Shown: positions 39,368 through 48,265, counted from the stretch's first letter. The stretch: 64,000 bases of DNA from Hymenobacter armeniacus (GCF_014699055.1 NZ_JACXAC010000001.1:496001-560000), one strand, 5' to 3'. Numbers and translations are program-made. Notes: generated by a model from the sequence alone, not told the origin.

Positions 39368-40129
39368 TTAGACCGCGCGGGCTTCCACGTCGGCCAGAAT
39401 GCGGCCGCAGTGCTCGCACACGATGATTTTCTTGTGCGAGATGATGTCGGCCTGGCGCTGGGGCGGCACCGTGTTGAAGCAGCCGCCGCAGGCGTCGCGG
39501 CGCACCAGCACCACGGCCAAGCCGTTGCGCACGTTGCCGCGGATGCGGGTGTAGGCCGTCAGCAGGCGGTCTTCCACCGGCTTGGTGGCCTCTTCGCGCT
39601 GGGCCATGATGGTGCGCTCCTCTTCTTCGTTCTCGCCCACGATGGTGTCGAGCTCCGATTTCTTGTTGTCGAGGTCCTTGCGGCGCTCGTCCAGCTTCGA
39701 CTTGGTGCCGCTGATTTCGGCATTCTTCACGTCAATCTGGTACTGCGCCTCTTTGATTTTCTTGTCGGCAATCTGGATTTCCAGGCGCTGCAGCTCAATT
39801 TCCTTGGCAATGGCTTCGAACTCGCGGTTGTTGCGCACGTTCTGCTGCTGCTCGTCGTACTTCTTGATGAGGCTTTCGGCGTCTTTGCTGGCTTGCTTGC
39901 GGCTCTTGATGAAGTCGTTCAGACCCTGAATTTCTTCGTCGAATTTCTTCACGCGCACTTCGTAGCCCGCAATTTCGTCTTCCAAATCCCGCACTTCTTC
40001 GGGCAAATCGCCCCGCACGCGCCGGATTTCGTCGAGCTGCGAGTCGAGGTGCTGCAGGGTGAGCAGGGCTTCGAGCTTGGCGGCTACGGGAACGTCGGCG
40101 GGAGCCACGGCGGCACTTTTAGCAGTCAT
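39368..40129 (-). CDS. Coiled-coil C4 zinc-ribbon protein (CdsZ/YbgI-neighbour family)
   Basis: This 253-residue protein is a long antiparallel coiled coil (residues about 20-190, rich in Lys, Glu, Asp) followed by a C4 zinc ribbon: CGGC and CEHC with the ending GRILADV. It belongs to the CdsZ/DUF164 family, which is often found next to Nif3-like genes and thought to bind nucleic acid or ribosomes; the exact role is unproven. It overlaps the preceding Nif3 gene by 11 bases (40119-40129), so the two are co-translated. Confidence 0.9.
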   Translation of the reverse strand: MTAKSAAVAPADVPVAAKLEALLTLQHLDSQLDEIRRVRGDLPEEVRDLEDEIAGYEVRVKKFDEEIQGLNDFIKSRKQASKDAESLIKKYDEQQQNVRNNREFEAIAKEIELQRLEIQIADKKIKEAQYQIDVKNAEISGTKSKLDERRKDLDNKKSELDTIVGENEEEERTIMAQREEATKPVEDRLLTAYTRIRGNVRNGLAVVLVRRDACGGCFNTVPPQRQADIISHKKIIVCEHCGRILADVEARAV

Positions 40130-41240
40130 ATTGAACGGGGTTCGTAGGGGTTTCAGCGATTAAGACCGCAAAAGTACGTCCAAATCCGGCCGTTAGCAAA
40201 TCCCGAAACACCTCGCCGGTGAACTGTTCGCTCTCGAAATGGCCCACGTCGCAGAGCATGAGCCGGCCCTCTGCCCCGAAAAACTCGTGGTATTTCACGT
40301 CGCCGGTCACGTAGGCATCGGCCCCCGCCGCCCGCGCCGCGCCGATGAGAAACGCGCCCGCCCCGCCGCATAGCGCCACGGTTTTAATCGGTTTCTCGAA
40401 CGCCGTGTGGCGCACCACCGGCACCAGCAGCTGCCGCTTCAGCAATTGCCGGAATGCGGCCGGGGCCAGCGGTTCAGCCAGCTCACCCACCAGGCCGGCG
40501 CCCACGTCCTGGTGCACGTTTTCCAGCTTAATGAGCTCGTAGGCCACTTCCTCGTAGGGGTGCGTGGCGCGCAAAGCGCGCAGCACCGCCGCCTGCCGGT
40601 GCAGCGGCAGCAGCACTTCCAGGCGCTTTTCGGCCACGGTTTCGGGCTGATTTGCGGCCCCGATGGCGGGCTGGGTGCCCGCGCCGGGCGTGAACGTGCC
40701 GGTGCCTTCCGTCTGGAAGCTACAAGCTGCATAACGGCCGACTTGGCCCGCGCCGGCGGCGTACAGCGCGGCCAGCACGCGGCCGGCCACGTCGGCCTGC
40801 TGGTCGTCGGGCCGGTTGGGCACGTAGGTGATGAGACGAGCCAAGATACCGCTCTGCGGGGCCAAAACACGGGTTTTTAGCAGGCCCAGCTTTTCGGCCA
40901 GCTTGTCGTTGACGCCGCCGCGCACGTTGTCGAGGTTGGTGTGGGCGGCGTAGATGGCCACGTCGTTTTTCAGCGCGGCAATGATGGTTTGCTCCACCTC
41001 ATTGGTCCCGGTGAGCCGCTTGAGGGGCCGGAAAATGACCGGATGGTGGGCCACCACCACGTTGCAGCCCCGCCGCACGGCCTCGGCCACCACGGCGGGC
41101 GTGCAATCGAGGGCGATGAGCACGCCGGTGATTTCGGCCTGCGGGTTGCCGCATTGCAGGCCGGCGTTGTCGTAGCTTTCCTGATAGGCGAGGGGGGCGG
41201 CGGCTTCGAGCAGGCGGGCCAGGTCTTGAACGGTGGGCAT
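40119..41240 (-). CDS. Nif3-like dinuclear metal-centre protein
   Basis: This 373-residue protein belongs to the NIF3 (YbgI/YqfO) family, which forms toroidal hexamers with a dinuclear metal site. Metal-ligand motifs are VVAHHPVIFRP (two His) and the C-terminal VGHFESEQFTGE, with YAAHTNLDNV between. The length (370) matches the long YqfO-type form that has an inserted PII-like domain in the middle. Its substrate is uncertain (GTP cyclohydrolase I type 2 has been suggested). It is the first gene of the two-gene unit with the zinc-ribbon gene. Confidence 0.93.
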   Translation of the reverse strand: MPTVQDLARLLEAAAPLAYQESYDNAGLQCGNPQAEITGVLIALDCTPAVVAEAVRRGCNVVVAHHPVIFRPLKRLTGTNEVEQTIIAALKNDVAIYAAHTNLDNVRGGVNDKLAEKLGLLKTRVLAPQSGILARLITYVPNRPDDQQADVAGRVLAALYAAGAGQVGRYAACSFQTEGTGTFTPGAGTQPAIGAANQPETVAEKRLEVLLPLHRQAAVLRALRATHPYEEVAYELIKLENVHQDVGAGLVGELAEPLAPAAFRQLLKRQLLVPVVRHTAFEKPIKTVALCGGAGAFLIGAARAAGADAYVTGDVKYHEFFGAEGRLMLCDVGHFESEQFTGEVFRDLLTAGFGRTFAVLIAETPTNPVQYDC

Positions 41241-41303
41241 TTTTCGAAAAGAGTAAAGAGGGAGAATGACGAGGGGCGTGGCGAGCGCAGCTGAGGCGCG
41301 CCC

Positions 41304-41993
41304 TTATTCTTCGTTAATCAAATTGCCCAGCGTGGCCACGTAATTCGCCACGTTGGCGGCTTCGTCGCGGCTTTTATACTGCATGAGGTAGCGCGGGTGG
41401 TCGAGCACGATGACTTCTTTGAACAGGTCCAGCTCCGCGTTCAGGCGCTTAAAGAATTCGCCGTTGCGCTTGCCCAGGCTCACGGCCACGTCGCGGCGCA
41501 GGCCCAGTTCCTCCACTTGCTGGCGCAGGGAAAGCCGGATGTCCGGCCACAGGGCTTTGACGAGCGCCGGAGCGTCGTAGTAATTGTAGTTCAGTCCGTT
41601 TTTCAGCAGCACCAGCGGGTAGAGGGAGCTCACGTAGAAATGCTGGTAGAACTCCGCCGGCCCGCCCATGGCCTCAACGACTTTGTAGACGAACTGCGTG
41701 GAGGTCTCGGGCCGGCCGCGCGGCAGGTCGTTAAGGATGCCGCAGTGCTCGGCTAAGGCGGTGGGGTCGGTGAAGGCCACGCCGGTGCGGCCCATGCCCA
41801 GGCGGCCGGGGTTGATGCCCAGCAGGGCCACGCGGGGGTGGTTGTCGGCGTAAAATTTCTGGGCAAACCGGCTGAGCAGTTCTTGCACCGGCGCTTCCCG
41901 AAACGGACTCTGGGCTTCTACCCCCGCGGGCAAGGCCTGGGGCAGCGGAAACGTGGTGAGAAAGTGCAGCAAACGGTCGGCCAGCGTGGTCAT
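41304..41993 (-). CDS. SMUG2-type uracil-DNA glycosylase-like protein (DUF4918)
   Basis: This 229-residue protein matches the SMUG2/DUF4918 branch of the uracil-DNA glycosylase superfamily. The nucleotide-binding loop is seen in LLGINPGRLGMGRTGVAFTD, and the C-terminal VIVLDHPRYLM corresponds to the conserved His-Pro of the minor-groove loop. It may remove damaged bases such as 5-hydroxymethyluracil; the substrate is inferred. ATG 41993 lies four bases after a TACTTTTG box, so its transcript should be nearly leaderless. It is divergent from lpxK, 54 bases apart. Confidence 0.85.
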   Translation of the reverse strand: MTTLADRLLHFLTTFPLPQALPAGVEAQSPFREAPVQELLSRFAQKFYADNHPRVALLGINPGRLGMGRTGVAFTDPTALAEHCGILNDLPRGRPETSTQFVYKVVEAMGGPAEFYQHFYVSSLYPLVLLKNGLNYNYYDAPALVKALWPDIRLSLRQQVEELGLRRDVAVSLGKRNGEFFKRLNAELDLFKEVIVLDHPRYLMQYKSRDEAANVANYVATLGNLINEE

Positions 41994-41997
41994 GGCC

Positions 41998-42005
41998 CAA
42001 AAGTA
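41998..42005 (-). promoter_or_regulatory. -7 box of the SMUG2-type gene
   Basis: TACTTTTG on the minus strand lies four bases before the start codon. Together with the lpxK box it forms a divergent promoter pair in 54 bases. Confidence 0.6.
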
Positions 42006-42032
42006 CGCGCCGGGTGCCGGCCAAACCCGCCG

Positions 42033-42040
42033 TACTTTTG
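42033..42040 (+). promoter_or_regulatory. -7 box of lpxK
   Basis: TACTTTTG lies seven bases before the lpxK ATG. Transcription should start within about three bases of the start codon. Confidence 0.6.
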
Positions 42041-42047
42041 AGGGCGT

Positions 42048-43115
42048 ATGGCCCGTTTGCTGCTGTTGTTGCTGTTGCCGTTTTCCTGGCTTTATGCCGG
42101 CGTCATGGCCGTGCGCAACTGGCTGTACGACGCGGGCTGGAAGAAATCGGTGGCTTTTGCGGTGCCGCTGCTGGGCGTGGGCAACCTGCGGGTGGGCGGC
42201 ACCGGCAAAACGCCCCACGTCATCTGGCTGGTCGAAGAGCTGTTGCGCCAGGGCCACCGCCCGGCCATCCTCAGCCGGGGCTACGGCCGCCAAACCACCG
42301 GCCCCCACCTGGCCGGGGCAGCCGATTCGGCCCTTACCGTTGGCGACGAGCCCTGGCAGTACTACACGCAGTTTGCGGCGCAGGCAGTGCCCGTGGCCGT
42401 GGCCGAAAAGCGCGGCCTGGGCGTGGCGCTGTTGCTGGAAGCGCACCCCGAAACCACGGTCATCGTGCTCGACGACGCCTACCAGCACCGCGCCGTGCGC
42501 CCGGCCCTGAACGTGCTGCTTACCGAATACGCCCGCCCTTTTTACGAAGACCATGTGCTGCCCGCCGGCCGCCTGCGCGAAAGCCGTCGCGGTGCCGCGC
42601 GGGCCGATGTGGTCATCGTCACGAAATGCCCGCCCGATTTGAGCGAAGCCGCACAGGCCGCGGTGGCGCAGCGCATCCGGCCGTATGCGCGGCCGGCGGT
42701 GCCGGTGCTGTTTTCGGCGTACGCGTATGGCGCACCCCGGCCGTTGGGCCAAGCGGCGAAGCTGGCGCCTCCGGCCGCGGGCCCGGCGCTGCTGCTCACG
42801 GGCATTGCGCAGCCGCAACCGCTGCGGGAGTATCTTGAGAGTCAAGGCTATAATGTCGCTCATCACGCGAACTTGCCGGACCACCACGCTTTCCTGCTGG
42901 CCGACCTCGATGCGCTGCAAGCGCATTGGCAGCCGGGCTGGCCTATTTTTACCACCGAAAAGGACGCGACGCGCCTGCAGCGCCCCGAATTGTGGGCCGG
43001 CCGGCCGGCGCTGGCCCTTCACACCTATACCATTCCGGTGCAGGTGGCGTTTTTGGGCAATGGCGCCGACGTGTTGCGGCCGCTGCTGCCCGGCCGAAGC
43101 GCTTCGTCCTGCTGA
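42048..43115 (+). CDS. lpxK: Tetraacyldisaccharide 4'-kinase LpxK
   Basis: LpxK (355 residues) phosphorylates the 4' position of the lipid A precursor at the inner membrane. An N-terminal hydrophobic helix (ARLLLLLLLPFSWLYAGVMA) anchors it, and the P-loop is GNLRVGGTGKTPHV. Later motifs (SRGYGR, GDEPWQYY, LDDAYQHRAV and FTTEKDATRL) fit the family. Together with lptE it shows that this organism makes lipid A-based LPS. It is the first gene of the unit lpxK, porin-like gene, miaE. Confidence 0.95.
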   Translation: MARLLLLLLLPFSWLYAGVMAVRNWLYDAGWKKSVAFAVPLLGVGNLRVGGTGKTPHVIWLVEELLRQGHRPAILSRGYGRQTTGPHLAGAADSALTVGDEPWQYYTQFAAQAVPVAVAEKRGLGVALLLEAHPETTVIVLDDAYQHRAVRPALNVLLTEYARPFYEDHVLPAGRLRESRRGAARADVVIVTKCPPDLSEAAQAAVAQRIRPYARPAVPVLFSAYAYGAPRPLGQAAKLAPPAAGPALLLTGIAQPQPLREYLESQGYNVAHHANLPDHHAFLLADLDALQAHWQPGWPIFTTEKDATRLQRPELWAGRPALALHTYTIPVQVAFLGNGADVLRPLLPGRSASSC

Positions 43116-43185
43116 AATGATTTTAACCCTGCCGGGCTCCGGCGCATCCGATACCTGTTTGAAGGCCCCGCAACGAGGATTTTTG

Positions 43186-45225
43186 ATGAAGTGGCCGCGG
43201 CCGATGGGCGCGCTGCTGGTGCTGCTGGCGTGGCTGGCCGCGCCCGCCGTCCGCGCCCAGGTGCTCGACGACAGCACCAAGGTGGTGTACGGGCCCAAAA
43301 CCACGCGCGTCATTTACGAAGCCGAGGTGCTGCGCGACTCTACCGCCGGCACGCTGCTCGACACCACGCTCACGCACTTTCCGCAGGAGCGGTTCTGGAC
43401 CCACGACACCACGTTTCAGCAGGACCTGGGCGCCGTGGGCACCGCCACGCGGCCGCTGCTCTACCAGCCCAACCTGCAGCTGGGGGCCCGCCTGGGCCGC
43501 AACGTGTTCGACAAATACGCCCGCGACGCCAGCAAGGTGCCGTACTACGACTCCCGCTCGCCGTATTCGTTTTTCCGCTACATCCAGTCGGGCGCCGGCG
43601 AGCAGGTGTTTGAGTTCAGCTACAGCCGCAGCCTGAAGAAAAACTTCAGCGTGGGCATCGCCTACGAACGCATTGCCTCAAACAAGATTCTCGCCACTAT
43701 CAGCTCGCGGGCCGGCTTGGTGGAACATTCCAACCTGCTGTTTTTTGGCCGTTACCAAACCGAAGACGAGCGTTATCACCTGTTGTTCAATTTCACGAAC
43801 GCCCGCCACCGCGCCGCTGAGCAGGGCGGCATCTGGCCGCTAAAAACGCGCATACGTCCGGAGGGAGCGGGCATCAACGACAGCATTCCCGGCCCGGGCA
43901 GCGAAGAAACGCCCGCCGACCTGTTCAAGTACAACCAGCAGCGCGTGTACCTCACCCAGGCCGCCAACAACGAGGACCGCGACGAACTCTATTTCACCCA
44001 CACCTACCGGCTGCTGGGCCGCGGCCTCACCGTGTACCACACCTTCGACGCCAAGCGCCAGTACAACAGCTATTCCGATTTGGCCCTCCAGCGGCTTAAC
44101 TCTGCCGAAAACTTCTACCCCCGCGTGCTGTACTACCCGCGGGTGCTGCGCAACACGGCGGCCATTCTCGACCGCGTGGAGTTTGCGCAGGTGGAAAACA
44201 CGGCCGGGGTGCTGGGCCGCACCAAGGCGGTGGAGTACCGCCTCTACGGCCGCTACCGCACCGCCAGCCTGGTGTCGCAGGCGCTGGTCAACAACCAGGA
44301 CTTCGGCGGGGCAATTAACACCGGGCTGCGCCTGGAGCAGGCCGCGCCGCGCCGCACGTTCAACGAAGTGTTTTTTGGCGGCACGGCGGCTTTCAACTAC
44401 CGCACCGTCTACGCCGTGGAGGCGGCGGGCGAGCTGCACCCCGTGTCCTTCGGGCCTGCCCAGAATGGGCCCGAATATTGGGCCCGGGCTTCGGTGCGCA
44501 CCGGGCCGCTGTCGGCCGAAGCCCTGAGCACGTCGTACGCGCCCACGCTCACGCAGCAGGAGCTAGTGGGCAACAACTATGAGTGGCACCACCTGCCCGG
44601 CTCGGCCACCGAATTCAGCAACACCAACACCACCCAGCTCACCGGCCGCCTGCGGCTGAAACTGCCCGACCTCGGCCTGCTCAACAAGCAGCACTTCGAA
44701 GCCAGCGCCAGCCTGGTCAACATCGGCAATCTGGTGTACTACGACACCACCGCCATGCCCACCCAGGAAACCACGGCCCGAAACCTGCAGGTGCTGTCGG
44801 CGCGGCACCAGGTGCACCTGGGCCGGGTGGCCTTCGACAACCAAGCCACTTACACCCGCGGCGGCGACGTGAACGGCCTGCGCATTCCGGCCCTGGTGAG
44901 CAACTCGCGGGTGTACTACGAGAGCTACATTTTTCGCCGGGCGATGTTTACCCAGATTGGCGCCGAAGTGTACTATCAGTCGCGCTACCGGGCCTTCGAC
45001 TACAGCCCCAGCACGCAGCAGTTTCATCAGCAAAACACTTTCACCATCCGCAACTACGCCGTGGCCAACGTGTTTCTGACGGCCGACATCAGAGCCGTGT
45101 CGGTGTTCCTCAAAATGGCCTACATCAACCAGGGCCTGCTGGGCGACGGCTATTTCACCACCCCGTACTACACCGGGTACCCGCGCCGCTTTCAGTTCGG
45201 CGTGAAATGGAATTTCTTTAACTAG
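43186..45225 (+). CDS. Putative porin (outer-membrane beta-barrel, Porin_10-like)
   Basis: This 679-residue protein has a signal peptide (MGALLVLLAWLAAPAVRAQ) and then a long beta-rich sequence with many alternating aromatic/hydrophobic strands, ending in the phenylalanine of FGVKWNFFN as outer-membrane barrels do. It fits the Porin_10 family of Bacteroidota. The ATG at 43186 lies 71 bases after the lpxK stop; an in-frame ATG at 43117 is possible but precedes a segment without signal-peptide character. Its substrate is unknown. The next gene, miaE, follows by 10 bases. Confidence 0.85.
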   Translation: MKWPRPMGALLVLLAWLAAPAVRAQVLDDSTKVVYGPKTTRVIYEAEVLRDSTAGTLLDTTLTHFPQERFWTHDTTFQQDLGAVGTATRPLLYQPNLQLGARLGRNVFDKYARDASKVPYYDSRSPYSFFRYIQSGAGEQVFEFSYSRSLKKNFSVGIAYERIASNKILATISSRAGLVEHSNLLFFGRYQTEDERYHLLFNFTNARHRAAEQGGIWPLKTRIRPEGAGINDSIPGPGSEETPADLFKYNQQRVYLTQAANNEDRDELYFTHTYRLLGRGLTVYHTFDAKRQYNSYSDLALQRLNSAENFYPRVLYYPRVLRNTAAILDRVEFAQVENTAGVLGRTKAVEYRLYGRYRTASLVSQALVNNQDFGGAINTGLRLEQAAPRRTFNEVFFGGTAAFNYRTVYAVEAAGELHPVSFGPAQNGPEYWARASVRTGPLSAEALSTSYAPTLTQQELVGNNYEWHHLPGSATEFSNTNTTQLTGRLRLKLPDLGLLNKQHFEASASLVNIGNLVYYDTTAMPTQETTARNLQVLSARHQVHLGRVAFDNQATYTRGGDVNGLRIPALVSNSRVYYESYIFRRAMFTQIGAEVYYQSRYRAFDYSPSTQQFHQQNTFTIRNYAVANVFLTADIRAVSVFLKMAYINQGLLGDGYFTTPYYTGYPRRFQFGVKWNFFN

Positions 45226-45235
45226 GAATCAGGAA

Positions 45236-45832
45236 ATGAAAGAGAAAACCATCCTGAAATTGAAGCTGAACACCGACCCGCGCTGGGTCGACATCGCCGA
45301 GAAAAACATCGAGGACATCCTGGTCGACCACGCCTGGTGCGAGCAAAAAGCCGCCAGCACCGGCATCAGCATGATTATCCACTACCCCGAGAAAACGCGG
45401 CTAGTGGACGAGCTGACCGACCTCGTGGCCGAGGAGTGGAGCCACTTCGAGCGGGTGCTGCTGGAGCTGCGCAAGCGCGGCTATGCCCTGGGCCGCCCCC
45501 GCAAAGACGAATACGTGGTGCAGCTGCTGGCCCACGTGCGCAAAGGCGGCGCCCGCGAGCGTCAGCTCATGGACCAGCTCCTGGTGTCGGCCCTCATCGA
45601 AGCGCGCAGCTGCGAGCGGTTCAAGCTGCTCTGGCAAAACATCGCCGACCAGGAACTGAGCAAATTCTACTACGAGCTGATGGTGTCCGAAGCCGCACAC
45701 TTTGTGAGCTACGTGGACTTGGCCAAGGAATACTGCGACCCCCAAGTGGTGGACGAGCGCCTGCAGGAGCTGCTGAAAATCGAAGGCGAAATCATCACCA
45801 ATCTGCCCGTGCGCGACGACCGGATGCACTAA
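45236..45832 (+). CDS. miaE: tRNA-(ms2io6A37) hydroxylase MiaE
   Basis: MiaE (198 residues) is a diiron monooxygenase that hydroxylates the isopentenyl side chain of ms2i6A37. The ferritin-like four-helix core has the iron-ligand segments DHAWCEQKA, EEWSHFERV, EARSCERFK and SEAAHFVSYV. Length matches the Bacteroidota form. It acts directly after MiaB (34789-36225). It lies 10 bases after the porin-like gene and is probably co-transcribed. Confidence 0.93.
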   Translation: MKEKTILKLKLNTDPRWVDIAEKNIEDILVDHAWCEQKAASTGISMIIHYPEKTRLVDELTDLVAEEWSHFERVLLELRKRGYALGRPRKDEYVVQLLAHVRKGGARERQLMDQLLVSALIEARSCERFKLLWQNIADQELSKFYYELMVSEAAHFVSYVDLAKEYCDPQVVDERLQELLKIEGEIITNLPVRDDRMH

Positions 45833-45923
45833 GCGCGAGGTTTCGCGAAGTGAAAAGAGGTTTCGCAAGGTTGGCAGCACGTCAACTTTGCGAAACCTCT
45901 TTTCACTTCGCGAAACCTTGCGC
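45833..45923. terminator. Long palindrome filling the gap between miaE and fahA
   Basis: Arms at 45833-45868 and 45888-45923 match with at most two differences over 36 bases. The element starts directly after the miaE stop codon and ends at the first base of the stop codon (minus strand) of the fumarylacetoacetase gene. The inner sequence repeats GGTTTCGC. It can act as a bidirectional terminator, but it also looks like an interspersed palindrome. Confidence 0.7.
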
Positions 45924-47209
45924 TATACCGCCGGCAGCACCGTCCCGCGCACCTCGCCGAATCCAATGCGCACGCCGTCTTTCTCGGCAAAGCCGCGCAT
46001 GGTCACCGTGTCGCCATCGAGCAGGAATTTGCGCTCCGAGCCATCGGCCAGGGGCACGGGGCGGGTGCCGCGCCAGGCCAGCTCCAGCATCGAGCCCAGC
46101 GAGTCGGGCGTGGGGCCCGAGATGGTGCCGGAAGCGTAGAGGTCGCCGGCTTCGAGGTTGCAGCCGTTGGAAGCGTGGTGGGTGAGCTGCTGGGCCATGC
46201 TCCAGTACATGAGGCCAAAATTGGTGCGGCTGATGGTGGTTTCGGGGCCGCCGGCGGGCGTGAGGGCCACTTCGAGGTGCACGTCGAAGTTGTGCGCGCC
46301 GCTTTGCTGCAGGTAGGGCAGGGGCGTGGGCTCCTGCACCGGGCCGGGCGTGCGGAAGGGCTCCAGCGCATCCAGCGTCACCACCCAGGGCGCCACGCTG
46401 CTACCAAAGTTTTTGCCTAGAAAGGGGCCCAGCGGCACGTATTCCCAGCTTTGCAGGTCGCGGGCGCTCCAGTCGTTGAACAGGCACAGGCCGAAAATGT
46501 GCTCTTCGGCTTCGGCCAGCGGCACGGTGCTGCCCAGCTCGGTGCCGGTGCCCACCACGAAGGCCATTTCGAGCTCAAAGTCGAGCTGGCGGCTGGGGCC
46601 GAAGGTGGGCGCGGCTTCGTCGGGGGCTTTGCGCTGGCCGTTGGGCCGGCGGATATTAGTGCCCGACACCACGATGCTGCTGGTGCGGCCGTGGTAGCCG
46701 ATGGGCAGGTGGCGCCAGTTGGGCAGCAGGGCGTTGGCCGGGTCCCGAAACATGGTGCCCACGTTGGTGGCGTGCTCGATGCTGCTGTAGAAATCGGTGT
46801 AGTTGTTGGGCTTCACGGGGCGCAGCATGCGTACTTCGGACTGGCGCAGCAGGCAGGCGCGCACGGCCTCTTCGTGGTCGCGCAGGCGGGGCTCGTCGTG
46901 GCGCAGCAGCTCGCTCACGCGCTGGCGCACGGCCCGCCACGCCGGCCGGCCCAGCTTCAGAAACCCGTTGAGCGAGCGGCGGCGAAACACCTTGGGCTGG
47001 GCGTCGCCCAATTCGGTCAGGTCCTCAAAAAAGCCGTACTGGCTGGCCGCGTACAAATCGAGCACGTAGCGCCCGATGGCCACGGCCAGGCGCGTGCCCC
47101 GCTCCTCGGTTTCAAACACGCCAAATGGCAGGTTTTGGATGGGAAAATCGGAGCCGGGGGCAATGTCAATCCAAGAGCGGAGGGCAGGCGAGTTGGGCGA
47201 AGTGGCCAT
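45923..47209 (-). CDS. fahA: Fumarylacetoacetase
   Basis: This 428-residue FAH protein cleaves fumarylacetoacetate into fumarate and acetoacetate, the last step of tyrosine and phenylalanine degradation. The N-terminal beta-barrel domain is followed by the catalytic domain with NNYTDFYSSIEHATNVG, LPIGYHGRTSSIVVSG, LDFELEMAFVVG and FGLCLFNDWSARDLQSWEY, which include the metal ligands (Asp, Glu). The ATG 47209 fits the family; an in-frame ATG at 47233 would add eight residues over the -7 box. No other tyrosine-pathway genes are close. Confidence 0.95.
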   Translation of the reverse strand: MATSPNSPALRSWIDIAPGSDFPIQNLPFGVFETEERGTRLAVAIGRYVLDLYAASQYGFFEDLTELGDAQPKVFRRRSLNGFLKLGRPAWRAVRQRVSELLRHDEPRLRDHEEAVRACLLRQSEVRMLRPVKPNNYTDFYSSIEHATNVGTMFRDPANALLPNWRHLPIGYHGRTSSIVVSGTNIRRPNGQRKAPDEAAPTFGPSRQLDFELEMAFVVGTGTELGSTVPLAEAEEHIFGLCLFNDWSARDLQSWEYVPLGPFLGKNFGSSVAPWVVTLDALEPFRTPGPVQEPTPLPYLQQSGAHNFDVHLEVALTPAGGPETTISRTNFGLMYWSMAQQLTHHASNGCNLEAGDLYASGTISGPTPDSLGSMLELAWRGTRPVPLADGSERKFLLDGDTVTMRGFAEKDGVRIGFGEVRGTVLPAV

Positions 47210-47230
47210 GACGGGAGAAAGGGTACGGCG

Positions 47231-47238
47231 CAAAAGTA
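47231..47238 (-). promoter_or_regulatory. -7 box of fahA
   Basis: TACTTTTG on the minus strand lies 21 bases before the chosen ATG. It overlaps the in-frame ATG at 47233, which argues against that start. Confidence 0.55.
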
Positions 47239-47327
47239 GGGCAAGGCCGTGCTTCCGGGCTGTTCAGCTTGATTGGCTGCCGTTTTTTGCAAACATTGCG
47301 TCTCCTCCTTTTCCCGCTGCTTCCTGC

Positions 47328-47933
47328 ATGATTCACCCCGACACCGAGCTGCGTTTCATCAGTCCCGAAGTTGGCTTTGGCGTGGTGGCCACCGCGCTGA
47401 TTCCCAAGGGCACCATCACCTGGGTGTTCGATTCGCTTGACCAGATTATTTCACCCGCGGCCCTGGCCCTGATGCACCCGTTGCAGCAAACCTTTCTGGA
47501 AAAATACTGCTACCGCGACCACCACGGCGACTACGTGCTGTGCGGCGACCATTCGCGCTTCGTCAACCACAGCTTTCGGTCCAGCTGCATCAGCACGGCC
47601 TACAATTGCGAGCTGGCCGTGCGCGACATCCATCCCGGCGAGGAGCTCACCGACGATTACGGCTACCTCAACCTCATCGAGCCCTTCGACTGCCTGCCCG
47701 AGCCCGGCAGCCCGCGCACCCAAGCCCTGCCCGACGACTTGCTCCGTTTCCACGCCCACTGGGACGCGCAGTTGCTCTCGGCCTTTACGGCATTCAACCG
47801 GGTTGCCCAGCCGCTTTTGGCGATTTTAGCGCCGGAGCAGCGGCGTGAGGTGCTGGCCGTGGCCAATGGCCAGCGCCCGATGGCGTCCATTTTGAACTGC
47901 TATTACCAGGAAAAAGCAACGCGGCCGTTGTAG
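47328..47933 (+). CDS. SET-domain-containing protein
   Basis: This 201-residue protein has the SET lysine-methyltransferase fold. The SAM/catalytic motifs are visible: RFVNHSF (the NHS element) and GEELTDDYGYL (the DYG/Tyr element), preceded by GFGVVATALIPKGTI. The remainder is a short helical tail. SET proteins are uncommon in bacteria, and their substrates are mostly unknown. Start ATG 47328 gives the natural domain beginning. The final codons and stop lie inside an inverted repeat (47921-47986). Confidence 0.85.
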   Translation: MIHPDTELRFISPEVGFGVVATALIPKGTITWVFDSLDQIISPAALALMHPLQQTFLEKYCYRDHHGDYVLCGDHSRFVNHSFRSSCISTAYNCELAVRDIHPGEELTDDYGYLNLIEPFDCLPEPGSPRTQALPDDLLRFHAHWDAQLLSAFTAFNRVAQPLLAILAPEQRREVLAVANGQRPMASILNCYYQEKATRPL

Positions 47934-47986
47934 CCCGCGCCCCCGCACGTGTTACACGGCGTGAGGACGCGGGCTACAACGGCCGC
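47921..47986. repeat. Extragenic inverted repeat overlapping the SET gene stop
   Basis: Perfect 19-base arms at 47921-47939 and 47968-47986 surround a 28-base centre with a further imperfect pairing. The left arm encodes the last residues and the TAG of the SET-domain gene. Confidence 0.7.
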
Positions 47987-48004
47987 GCTGCGTAAGCAGT
48001 TGGC

Positions 48005-48265
48005 TTATTTGGCCTCGACGGCGGTGATTTCGGGCACGGCTTTTTTCACCGTGTCTTCCAGGCCGGCGCGGGTCATTGGCGACATGGGGCAGGCGCCGCA
48101 GGCGCCCTGCCACTCCAGCTGGAGCACGCCTTCGGGCGTGATGTTGGCCACGCGCACGTTGCCGCCGTCGGTGGCCAGGTAGGGGCGCAGGGTATCCAGA
48201 GCGGCCTCAATGCGGGGCATCAGCGGATGGTCGAAGGTAGGGGCGGTGGTGGTTTCCACGAGCAT
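48005..48265 (-). CDS. NifU-domain iron-sulfur scaffold protein
   Basis: This 86-residue protein is the NifU C-terminal domain (NfuA/HesB-related scaffold) with the cluster-binding pair in GACGACPMS (CxxC). The N-terminal ALDTLRPYLATDGGNVRV is the family signature. It would carry 4Fe-4S clusters to apo-proteins. Its start overlaps the stop of mrp (TAATG at 48263-48267), so the two are translationally coupled. Confidence 0.93.
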   Translation of the reverse strand: MLVETTTAPTFDHPLMPRIEAALDTLRPYLATDGGNVRVANITPEGVLQLEWQGACGACPMSPMTRAGLEDTVKKAVPEITAVEAK

